Below, piece by piece: positions 25,905 to 32,174 of a stretch of DNA of 32,174 bases (its first letter is position 1; each line of letters starts with the position of its first letter). The position numbers were made by a program, and so were the translations under genes. Where the stretch lies: contig NCGD01000031.1 in assembly GCA_002281535.1 (NCBI GenBank), positions 1-32,174 on the forward strand, read 5' to 3'. The notes beneath the pieces were generated by a model. The model saw only the letters and a program-made list of their open reading frames with translations. It was not told the DNA's origin and ran no database searches. This DNA comes from Sphingomonas sp. 28-63-12 (lineage in GTDB: Bacteria > Pseudomonadota > Alphaproteobacteria > Sphingomonadales > Sphingomonadaceae).

Positions 25905-25959
25905 GGGTGTGCCTGCAAATTTGAAAGAGCGAAAGGTTGAATTGTCGAAGGCTGGGGCT

Positions 25960-26616
25960 TTAGCCGGGGCCGGTCTTTCCCGCAAGGCTGGGATAGGGAT
26001 CGATCGGCGTGCCCTGCCACCAGCCGTCTGCGGTACGCATCTGCGACAGGCCGAAATGGAGGTGGTAGTTACCCAGACCAGCATTGCCGGTATCGCCGAC
26101 AAAGCCAATCATTTCGCCAGTCTCGACCAGCTGCCCTTCGTGTAATCCCGGCGCATAATTGGCAAGGTGCGCATAATAATAACTCCATCGCCGGTCCGGC
26201 GAGCGGATATAGATGGTGGTGCCGCCTGCCGCGCTGACACTGAGCTTTTCGACGACGCCTGCGGCGGCCGCGACGACGGGCATGCCGGCGGGGGCAATGA
26301 TGTCCGTGCCATGATGCGCGCGCTGGCCATTGTCGCGTGGATCGCCCCAGCTATCGGCAATTTCCGTCCGCGCGACGCCAACTACCGGCATGATCAGCGG
26401 CGTGATCACGAATGGCGCCGAGGGGCGGCGCGTAAAGAAATTGGCGATGGGGTCAACCGATCCCGATGGCGATGACGCGTGAAGCGATGCATCCACCGGA
26501 ACCGCTGCGCTGACCAGATGGCCCGATGCCGGCGCCACAACGTGCAGCTTCACGGTGCTCGCGAACGCAGCGGCGACTGCGGCGAGCAACAGCCCGGTGA
26601 TGGCGATGCTGCGCAC
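25960..26616 (-). CDS. M23 family metallopeptidase (LytM-like)
   Basis: This 218-residue exported protein has an N-terminal signal or anchor ([16 protein letters not shown]) and a C-terminal LytM/peptidase_M23 domain. Zinc motifs are [14 protein letters not shown] (HxxxD), YYYAHLANY and the final [10 protein letters not shown] (HxH). It should cut peptide cross-links of peptidoglycan or, if regulated, activate amidases; no coiled coil of EnvC type is seen. The start is GTG at 26616, 3 bp after the L,D-transpeptidase stop, so the two cell-wall genes are co-transcribed. efp follows 55 bp downstream. Confidence 0.9.
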   Translation of the reverse strand: MRSIAITGLLLAAVAAAFASTVKLHVVAPASGHLVSAAVPVDASLHASSPSGSVDPIANFFTRRPSAPFVITPLIMPVVGVARTEIADSWGDPRDNGQRAHHGTDIIAPAGMPVVAAAAGVVEKLSVSAAGGTTIYIRSPDRRWSYYYAHLANYAPGLHEGQLVETGEMIGFVGDTGNAGLGNYHLHFGLSQMRTADGWWQGTPIDPYPSLAGKTGPG

Positions 26617-26619
26617 AGA

Positions 26620-27651
26620 TCAGCGCTGAAAAATTGCAGGGGTGCCGGCCCCGACCATCACCGCCAGCCGTGCCGCATCCCAGTTACTCAGCCGGATACA
26701 GCCATGGCTTTCGGCGCGACCGATCGTCTCCGGGGCTGGGGTGCCATGAATGCCATAATGCGGCTTGGACAGATCGAGCCAGACGACACCCACTGGCCCG
26801 TTGGGCCCAGGTGGTAGCAACGCTTCCTTGGCGCTGGCCTTGGCATCCCAGAACAAAGCGGGATTATAATGGAAGGGCGGGTTGTACGATACGCCCTGCA
26901 CCTTCCAATGGCCGATCGGCAGCGGATCGTGGGTGCTGCCCATCGTCGCCGGGAACTGGGCGATCAGCCGGCCGGCCTTGTCGTAGACGCGCAGCACGCT
27001 GTCTGACCTGTCGACGACGATTTTTGCCCCCTTGGGCTGAACCGCATCAACGTTGAGGGCAGACAGCGTTCTGCGCCACGCCTCAGGCAGCTTTGGATCA
27101 TAGTCGCGCGACGCGGGCAACGCGTTGGGGAAGGTGACGATGGTACCGGGCACGAGCCGGGTGGTCGGGCTGTTGAGCGCGACCAGCACGGCGGGCGTGG
27201 TGTGGAACATTTCTGCCAGTTTCTCCATCGGCCCGAGATAGCCCAGCGTCTTCAGCTTGGCCTTGGCCTGCGGCGATTCGGGCATCGGATTGACATAGGG
27301 GCCGGCAAGCCCGCCAGCGGTCAGGCGCAGTTGGCGGACCGCGCGCATCGCGCGATACTGGCGCAGTGCCTGCATTGTCGTCGGGTCGAGCGCGCCGGTT
27401 TGCTTGAAACCGCGCGACTGCTGAAAACCCTTGAGCGCTACCGTCATCGACTGGCCGGGGCGGCCATCGAGCACGCCCGGCGAGAAGCCGAGATGATCGA
27501 GGATCACCTGGGCGTGGAGGATGGTGGGATCGATGCCGGTATCGGCATCATCAGCAGTTTTGGCGGCTTGGTCGGGCGCGGCGGCGGTGGCAACGGGGCC
27601 AATCGTGCCCAGCATCAGGCAGGCGACGGCAATGGCGGTTTTATTGGGCAA
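26620..27651 (-). CDS. L,D-transpeptidase with peptidoglycan-binding domain
   Basis: This 343-residue exported enzyme has a signal peptide (TAIAVACLMLGTIGPVATA). A PG_binding_1 domain covers residues about 43-95 (VILDHLGFSPGVLDGRPGQS). A LysM-like segment (EMFHTTPAVLVALN) comes next. The YkuD catalytic domain covers about 205-340. The catalytic stretch is HYGIHGTPAPETIG followed by RAESHGCIRLSNWDA, which holds the active Cys and upstream His. It should form 3-3 cross-links or attach proteins to peptidoglycan. The start appears to be TTG at 27651 with TTTAGGACG upstream; the next ATG (12 codons later) would truncate the signal peptide. It is divergent from the DUF882 gene with only about 23 bp between starts. 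Confidence 0.9.
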   Translation of the reverse strand: MPNKTAIAVACLMLGTIGPVATAAAPDQAAKTADDADTGIDPTILHAQVILDHLGFSPGVLDGRPGQSMTVALKGFQQSRGFKQTGALDPTTMQALRQYRAMRAVRQLRLTAGGLAGPYVNPMPESPQAKAKLKTLGYLGPMEKLAEMFHTTPAVLVALNSPTTRLVPGTIVTFPNALPASRDYDPKLPEAWRRTLSALNVDAVQPKGAKIVVDRSDSVLRVYDKAGRLIAQFPATMGSTHDPLPIGHWKVQGVSYNPPFHYNPALFWDAKASAKEALLPPGPNGPVGVVWLDLSKPHYGIHGTPAPETIGRAESHGCIRLSNWDAARLAVMVGAGTPAIFQR

Positions 27652-27674
27652 ATCAACGTCCTAAATATTTGATC

Positions 27675-28268
27675 ATGCCCTTAACGAAGCAAACGCCATC
27701 TGTTTCCGCAGGACGCGCCGGAAAACCCGCGACGCGGCGTGCCGTGCTTGGCGGCGTAGTAACAGGGGCGGCGATGCTGATGCTGCCCGGTCGCGCCGTT
27801 GCAGCGCCGGCGGAATGGCGGCTGGCGCTGCGGAATATTCATACTGGCGAAACGGTCGATGCGCTGTTCGCGCGCAGTGGCCAGTTCCTTCCGCAAGGGC
27901 TTGCCGAACTGGCCCATGGGATGCGCGACTGGCGCACCGGCGAGGCGTTCGCGATGGATCGGCAACTGCTGGCGTTGCTGGTGAACCTGCGCCAAACGCT
28001 CGGCCAGCCAGGGAACAAGGCGTTCGATCTGATCTCGGGCTATCGCTCACCCGCCACCAATGGCGCGCTCAAAGCAGCGGGGGGCGCGCATAGCGGCGTC
28101 GCCAGCAAGAGCCAGCACATGCTCGGTAAGGCGAGCGATATCCACCTGCCAGGTATCGCGCTGGACCGGCTCCGTAGCGCGGCGATGGCACTGGGGCGTG
28201 GCGGCGTTGGCTATTATCCAAAGGACGGTTTCGTCCATGTCGATACAGGGCGCGTCCGCCACTGGTAA
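27675..28268 (+). CDS. DUF882 / YcbK-like M15 peptidase family protein
   Basis: This 197-residue exported protein belongs to the DUF882 (peptidase M15_2, YcbK/MepK-like) family. A twin-arginine-like leader is seen (ATRRAVLGGVVTGAAMLMLP, then GRAVAAP), which suggests Tat export. Zinc-ligand motifs of the M15 fold are SGYRSPATN, KSQHMLGKASDIHLPG (His and Asp) and DGFVHVDTGRVRHW (HxD near the end). In E. coli, MepK cleaves 3-3 cross-links made by L,D-transpeptidases, and this gene lies head-to-head with such an enzyme. The start is probably ATG at 27675; TTG at 27669 is possible. Its promoter must overlap the neighbouring gene, as the gap is about 23 bp. Confidence 0.88.
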   Translation: MPLTKQTPSVSAGRAGKPATRRAVLGGVVTGAAMLMLPGRAVAAPAEWRLALRNIHTGETVDALFARSGQFLPQGLAELAHGMRDWRTGEAFAMDRQLLALLVNLRQTLGQPGNKAFDLISGYRSPATNGALKAAGGAHSGVASKSQHMLGKASDIHLPGIALDRLRSAAMALGRGGVGYYPKDGFVHVDTGRVRHW

Positions 28269-28325
28269 CTGGCCTTGCTGCTCAGCCCTTCACAACGACG
28301 ACAAGCCGTCCGATTTTGCCGCAGG

Positions 28326-29024
28326 TCAGCGTAGGGGCCGGACCGCCACGATCTCGGCAAAGGCGCGCACGACCGCCTCCTCGTCACCACCCCACACCGC
28401 CCCGGAAACGGCGAGGAAATCTGCGCCTGCTGCCACCAGCGGCGGCGCATTGGCCGGCGTGATCCCGCCAATCGCGACGCAGGGAATTTCGAACATCGTC
28501 GACCACCAGCTGAGCAGCACCGGCTCGGCGTGATGTTCGACCTGTTTAGTCGTGGTCGGGAAATAGCTGCCGAACGCGACATAATCGGCACCGCGCTCGC
28601 CGGCTTCCATGGCGAGGTGACGGCTGTTGTGGCAGGTGACGCCGATCTGCGCGGCGGGCCCGAGTTCGGCGCGCGCCTCGCGCGGATCGCCATCGTCCTG
28701 GCCCAGATGGACGCCATCCGCGCCAAGCCGCTTGGCGAGCGCGATGCTGTCATTGATCAGGAAAGCGACGTCATGCTCGGCGCAGATTTTCTGCAGCGGC
28801 TCGGCCAGCGCAGCGGCGGCGTGCTGGTCGATTCCCTTGACCCGGAACTGAAACGCCGCGACTGACCCTGCGCCCAAAGCGCGGCGAAGGCGATCGGGAA
28901 AGCCGCCGCCCACGTCAAGCGGCGAGATCAAATAAAGCTGGCAGGCGGGGCGCCGATCATCGCGCCGGAACTGGGCGGCGAAATCGGGATCGAGCGGGCC
29001 GAGCGGGTCATCTTCTGCAATCAT
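28326..29024 (-). CDS. thiE: Thiamine-phosphate synthase
   Basis: This 232-residue TIM-barrel enzyme joins hydroxymethylpyrimidine diphosphate and thiazole phosphate to thiamine phosphate. Motifs are LYLISPLD at the start of the barrel, AFQFRVKG (QxRxK), FLINDSIALAKRLGADGVHL followed by GQDDGD, IGVTCHN, YVAFGSYFPTTTK and CVAIGGITPANAPPLVAAGA. The ATG at 29024 overlaps the stop of the methyltransferase gene (ATGA at 29021-29024). The N-terminus carries about 25 residues before the barrel. No TPP riboswitch was seen, consistent with transcription from the fba promoter (inference). Confidence 0.93.
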   Translation of the reverse strand: MIAEDDPLGPLDPDFAAQFRRDDRRPACQLYLISPLDVGGGFPDRLRRALGAGSVAAFQFRVKGIDQHAAAALAEPLQKICAEHDVAFLINDSIALAKRLGADGVHLGQDDGDPREARAELGPAAQIGVTCHNSRHLAMEAGERGADYVAFGSYFPTTTKQVEHHAEPVLLSWWSTMFEIPCVAIGGITPANAPPLVAAGADFLAVSGAVWGGDEEAVVRAFAEIVAVRPLR

Positions 29025-29713
29025 GCAGGGGGCCCTACTATAGCCAGCAGGAATCCGTCCCATTTTTTTGCACCCACTGTCTGCACGGCGGTTGCGCTGA
29101 GTCGCGGCTTGGCACCGACCATCTCGAACAGCGCGCGGGTGCCGATGATGCGCGGGTCGTCGCTCGCGGGATCAAGTACCCCGCCCTCGCGGACAACATT
29201 GTCGACAATGATCGTCGTTCCCGGTCGGCCCAGCGCCATGGCGGCGCACACATATTGAGCGCCATTTTCCTTGTCGGCATCGATGAAGACCAAATCAAAT
29301 GGCCCCTCCCCCGCCGCGACCATCGCGTCGAGCAAGGCGAGCGCGGTGCCGACCCGCACCTCGACCCGATCCGCCAGGCCGGCCGCGTCGATATTGGCGC
29401 ACGCGACCGCAGCGTGATGTGGATCAATCTCCAACGTCACCATCATGCCGTCGTCCGGCAGCGCCCGGGCGAGGCAAATCGTAGAATAGCCACCCAGCGT
29501 TCCGATTTCGAGAATGCGGCGCGCGCGCGCCATCCGCGCGAACAGGTGGAGCATCTGGCCTTGCGCCGGTGACACATCAATATCCGGCAACCCGGCGGCG
29601 GCATTGGCAGCAAGCGTCGCGGCCAGTACGCGATCGTCGCCAAGCAAGCTGGCATCGATAAAATGATCGACCGCCGTCCAGGCCGGATCCGGAACCGCGA
29701 CGCGTTCGATCAT
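29021..29713 (-). CDS. Class I O-methyltransferase (CCoAOMT/COG4122-like)
   Basis: This 230-residue SAM-dependent methyltransferase belongs to the catechol/caffeoyl-CoA O-methyltransferase group. The SAM motif is RRILEIGTLGGYSTICLARA, followed by VTLEIDPHHAAVACANI, the metal-binding region FDLVFIDADKENGAQYV and IIVDNVVREGGVLDPASDD. All parts of the fold are present. The substrate cannot be predicted; bacterial members act on small phenolics, tRNA or are uncharacterised. Its ATG directly abuts the fba stop (TAG then ATG, no gap), and its stop overlaps thiE, so the three genes form a tight operon. Confidence 0.9.
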   Translation of the reverse strand: MIERVAVPDPAWTAVDHFIDASLLGDDRVLAATLAANAAAGLPDIDVSPAQGQMLHLFARMARARRILEIGTLGGYSTICLARALPDDGMMVTLEIDPHHAAVACANIDAAGLADRVEVRVGTALALLDAMVAAGEGPFDLVFIDADKENGAQYVCAAMALGRPGTTIIVDNVVREGGVLDPASDDPRIIGTRALFEMVGAKPRLSATAVQTVGAKKWDGFLLAIVGPPA

Positions 29714-30622
29714 CTATTCCTCGTTCTTGTAGATCCTGATCAATTTGGCGAGCATCGCCAGCGCGTCGGCGCGCGGGCGCTGAAAGGTGTTGCGGCCGAT
29801 GATCGAACCATTGCCGCCGCCGTCGCGAATATCGCGGGCATCCTGATAGACCGCGTCTTCTCCCTTTGCAGCGCCGCCCGAGAACACGACGATGCGCCGG
29901 CCGTTGAAGCAGGCATCGGTCACATGCGCGACGCGATCGGCCTGTTTCGACCAGTCCTTGCCCTCATAGGCTTTTTTCGCATCGGCCTGCTCGATATGCG
30001 CGCTGGGTAGCTTCACCTTGATGATGTGTGCGCCCATCAATGCCGCGATATGCGCGGCATAAGCGCCGACATCGAGCGCGAGTTCGCCACTCTTGGGCAG
30101 GTTGCCGCCACGCGGATAGGACCACAGCACCGTCGGCAGGCCGACCGATTTGGCTTCGGCCGACAATTCCTTGATCTCTTCCATCATGTCGAAAACATCG
30201 TCCGAGCCTGGATAGATGGTGAAACCGATCGCGGCGCAACCAAGACGCAGCGCATCTTCAACGCCGCCGGTCAGCGCCTGATTGGCCGCCCCTGCCCAGC
30301 TGTTCGAGCTGTTGCACTTGAGGATCGTCGGGATCTGCCCGGCAAAGGTGTCCGCACCGGCCTCGAGCATGCCCAGCGGCGCTGCATAAGCCGAAAGCCC
30401 GGCATCAATTGCCAACTGGTAGTGATAATGCGGATCATAGCCCGCCGGGTTGATCGCAAAGCTGCGCGCGGGGCCATGTTCGAAGCCCTGATCGACCGGG
30501 AGAATCACCAACTTGCCGGTGCCGCCAAGCTGCCCCTGCATCAGTATCCGCGCGAGGTTGGACTTCACCCCGGGATTGTCTGACTCGTAATTGGCAAGAA
30601 TGGCCTTCACGGTCGGCGTCAT
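29714..30622 (-). CDS. Class I fructose-bisphosphate aldolase (DhnA/FbaB type)
   Basis: This 302-residue Schiff-base aldolase of the archaeal-type class I family cleaves fructose 1,6-bisphosphate in glycolysis or the reverse. Characteristic stretches are LVILPVDQGFEHGPARSF, YPGSDDVFDMMEEIKEL, VLWSYPRGGNLPKSG, HIIKVKLPSA (probable Schiff-base Lys region) and FSGGAAKGEDAVYQDAR followed by GGGNGSIIGRNTFQRP, which binds phosphate. The ATG at 30622 is supported by GAAGGGGAT upstream; the frame is open 35 codons further without homology. It heads the operon with an O-methyltransferase and thiE. Confidence 0.93.
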   Translation of the reverse strand: MTPTVKAILANYESDNPGVKSNLARILMQGQLGGTGKLVILPVDQGFEHGPARSFAINPAGYDPHYHYQLAIDAGLSAYAAPLGMLEAGADTFAGQIPTILKCNSSNSWAGAANQALTGGVEDALRLGCAAIGFTIYPGSDDVFDMMEEIKELSAEAKSVGLPTVLWSYPRGGNLPKSGELALDVGAYAAHIAALMGAHIIKVKLPSAHIEQADAKKAYEGKDWSKQADRVAHVTDACFNGRRIVVFSGGAAKGEDAVYQDARDIRDGGGNGSIIGRNTFQRPRADALAMLAKLIRIYKNEE

Positions 30623-30628
30623 CGATAT

Positions 30629-30656
30629 CCCCTTCGCGTTGATGCACATAAAGGGG
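30629..30656 (-). promoter_or_regulatory. Inverted repeat covering the fba ribosome binding site
   Basis: On the minus strand CCCCTT (from 30656) can pair with AAGGGG (ending 30629) across a 16-nt loop. The second arm is the Shine-Dalgarno sequence of fba. The pairing could mask translation initiation, but the stem is only 6 bp and may be chance. Confidence 0.3.
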
Positions 30657-30751
30657 CTGTTAGCGATGCGACGCGGCGCGGGCAACGCCTTGCGTGCCGT
30701 GTCCGCGCCGATGCCCCTTGCGCTCACCGTGGCGCCGCATTTCAGCCCAGA

Positions 30752-31670
30752 ATGACCATGACGGCATCCTGGCCCAAGCCACTCGCCTCCTTGATGATCG
30801 CCGTGATGGCCCTTGCCTGCGGAGGGATGGTCGCCAATCTCTATTCTGCACAGACTCTGCTCGATCCGATCGCTCCCGATATTGGCCTGTCGGCGGGCAT
30901 GGAGGGGGCCATCGTGATGCTCACCCAGCCTGGCTATGGCCTTGGCCTGGCGCTGGTGGTGCCGTTGGGCGACCTGTTCGAGAATCGTCGGCTAATCTTG
31001 CTCCTCTCGGTCGTACGCACTGCGATCGGTTTCGTTTAGATTGCCATCGCGCACGGCCCGATTGGCTTTCTGGTCGCTTCGATCGTCACCGGTATCTGGG
31101 CCACGGGTGCGCAGGTGCTGGTTCCCGTTGCCGCGAGCTGAGCAGCGGCGATCGGCAAGGTCGCACGATCGGGCTGGTGATGAGCGGGCAACGGACCGGC
31201 GTGGTGCTGGCCCGCCCGGCGGCAAGCGCCATTGCTGCCATCGCCGGGTGGCGGGCGATCTTCTTGGCGTCTTCGGTACAGATGGTGATGATCGGCATTG
31301 TCTTTGTCCTCGATTTACCGAGGCGCGTCCCTACGCGGGGCAAGACCGATGCCGAAATCATTGGTTCGCCGCTGACTCCGGCGCGCAGCCACCAACAGCT
31401 TCGCCGTCGCGTCGCCTATCAGGGCGCGATGTTCTTTATGGCCAATCTGTTTGGACCGCTGCACCGGTCGTCCTGCTCCGGGAATTCGCGACGTCGCAGA
31501 CGCAGGTTGCGCTGTTCGCACTGGCTGGGGTCGGTCGTGCGTTAGCGGCCTCGGTCGCGGGGGCGCTTGCCGGCCTGGGCTACCCACGGACGCTGACGCT
31601 GACGCTGATTGGCACGGGGGCGTGGCTGTGGCCACGCTGGCGGCCACATCTTACCTCGATCGCAAATGAT
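30752..31670 (+). pseudogene. Decayed MFS transporter
   Basis: The translation matches a major facilitator (sugar/drug efflux type), but no single frame is intact. The first part (30752-31036) reads LMIAVMALACGGMVANLYSA and LTQPGYGLGLALVVPLGDLF, ending at an in-frame TAG (31037-31039). The frame continues past it as IAIAHGPIGFLVASIVTG. Near 31140 homology shifts frame to TIGLVMSGQRTGVVLARPAA and GWRAIFLASS. Near 31440 it shifts again to TAAPVVLLREFATSQTQVAL and FALAGVG. Homology fades near 31670, before a full twelve-helix protein is reached. At least one stop and two frameshifts support a true pseudogene, unless sequencing errors cluster here. Confidence 0.85.
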
Positions 31671-31704
31671 CAGACCGGTCATCAGGCCAGTGATATGCCA
31701 GTTA

Positions 31705-31902
31705 TTAAGCCAGCTCAGCGGCCATTTTGGCGTCTTCGTTGACGGCGCGGCGCTCTGCCGTCTTTTCGGCTCGGCTAGCCATCTCGTCCCACGCCTTGGC
31801 GGCGCGCAGATAGCGGTCGCGGACATTGTCGAGGGTTGCCAGAGCGGCATCAGCGGACGCCTGTTGGGCACGCTCCCGACAAAATGGTGCAGTGGTCGTC
31901 AT
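31705..31902 (-). CDS. Small protein of unknown function (65 aa)
   Basis: The 65-residue protein is Ala/Arg/Glu-rich and probably one helical hairpin: LDNVRDRYLRAAKAWDEMAS is the core. A strong ribosome binding sequence (GGAGGG) lies 7-8 nt before the ATG. Short proteins with an LxNVRxRxLRAAxAWxxMAxR pattern are, from general knowledge, frequent in sphingomonads and have no assigned function. It converges with the MFS pseudogene and follows the cold-shock gene terminator. Confidence 0.72.
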   Translation of the reverse strand: MTTTAPFCRERAQQASADAALATLDNVRDRYLRAAKAWDEMASRAEKTAERRAVNEDAKMAAELA

Positions 31903-31935
31903 CGCGAACCCTCCGTCTGTCGGTTTGTCAAAACA

Positions 31936-31972
31936 TGAAAAAGGGGCACCGGGCGGAAACCCGGCACCCCTT
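31936..31972 (-). terminator. Rho-independent terminator of the cold-shock gene
   Basis: Read on the minus strand, AAGGGGTGCCGGG pairs with CCCGGTGCCCCTT across a 6-nt loop and a run of five T follows. Two pairs are G-U on the minus strand; on the plus strand they would be C-A mismatches, so the structure is strand-specific and serves the gene ending at 31979. Confidence 0.9.
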
Positions 31973-31978
31973 GATCAA

Positions 31979-32174
31979 TCACGCTGCGGAGAGATTGACC
32001 GCAGACATCTTGCCGCGGCGATCCTGCTCCAGCTCGTAAGAAACGCGCTGTTCCTTGTCGAGCGTGCGCATTCCGGCGGCTTCAACCGCGCTGATGTGCA
32101 CGAATGCGTCGTTGCCGCCGTCTTCCGGTGCGATGAAGCCATAGCCCTTGTCGGCGTTGAAAAATTTCACGGTG
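31979..32174 (-). CDS. Cold-shock domain protein, start outside window
   Basis: This is a nearly complete CspA-family protein of about 65 visible residues. The RNP1 motif KGYGFI and RNP2 motif VHI in DAFVHISAVEAAGM are present, preceded by TVKFFNADKG. It binds single-stranded RNA or DNA and melts RNA structure. The family start (usually Met plus a few residues before TVKFFN) lies beyond the right edge, so the first codons are missing; the GTG at 32170 is the Val of TVKFF, not the start. A strong terminator follows. Whether it is cold-induced cannot be judged because its leader is outside. Confidence 0.93.
   Translation of the reverse strand, partial: TVKFFNADKGYGFIAPEDGGNDAFVHISAVEAAGMRTLDKEQRVSYELEQDRRGKMSAVNLSAA

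Noticed and set aside
28269-29020. TPP riboswitch for thiE
   Set aside because: thiE has no own leader because its ATG overlaps the upstream gene, and no TPP core was seen ahead of fba.
31590-31612. CTGACG-type tandem triplication inside the MFS pseudogene
   Set aside because: Only about three short units in coding-derived sequence for Leu/Thr repeats; too short to call a repeat or CRISPR.

Overview
The window looks like chromosomal DNA of an alphaproteobacterium, most likely a sphingomonad (inference). It is GC-rich. The order PIMT-like / tolC / DUF2497 (PopZ-like) / valS is typical of alphaproteobacteria, and intergenic palindromes of the CCCTCTCCC, TTCGCTCGA and CCAGCGAAAGCTGG types are, from general knowledge, common in sphingomonad genomes. 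No integrase, transposase, phage gene or CRISPR array was found.

Layout. 1-3001 (minus): PIMT-like protein, TolC, DUF2497 and the start of ValS. 3157-3230 (plus): tRNA-Cys. 3425-4411 (minus): AraC-type regulator. 4562-9122 (minus): a signalling operon of an EAL phosphodiesterase with a decayed GGDEF domain, a TPR histidine kinase with a C-terminal receiver-like domain, and a stand-alone receiver. 9123-9429: a gap with a possible 17-codon ORF and a strong fold. 9430-14262 (minus): ArgE, an EthA-like Baeyer-Villiger monooxygenase and malate synthase G. 14445-16648 (minus): MarR regulator, DUF1275 membrane protein and an unknown membrane-anchored protein with a Cys-rich tail. 16881-19465 (plus): hpd and hmgA (tyrosine to maleylacetoacetate), separated by a palindromic repeat. 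19549-21119 (plus): a DGPF/YCII protein and an ECF42-type sigma factor. 21132-22375 (minus): prepilin peptidase and a secreted protein. 22488-23675 (plus): thiolase. 23806-24096 (plus): a small GIY-YIG nuclease flanked by four REP-like hairpins. 24390-27651 (minus): IMPase, EF-P, M23 peptidase and L,D-transpeptidase, with a DUF882 protein divergent from the last. 28326-30622 (minus): fba, O-methyltransferase, thiE. 30752-31670 (plus): decayed MFS transporter. 31705-32174 (minus): a small conserved-looking protein and a cold-shock gene cut by the window end.

The most interesting signal is around the GIY-YIG gene. Four copies of one hairpin with an 8-bp stem and 4-nt loop lie within 600 bp, as one inverted pair on each side. 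Their stems carry compensatory changes, and the gene's start codon lies inside a repeat copy that is duplicated downstream. This resembles the RAYT/REP(IN) arrangement but with a nuclease of a different fold. Second-tier signals are two other palindromic families, the c-di-GMP/phosphorelay operon, the Cys-rich protein and the structured 9.2-kb gap.
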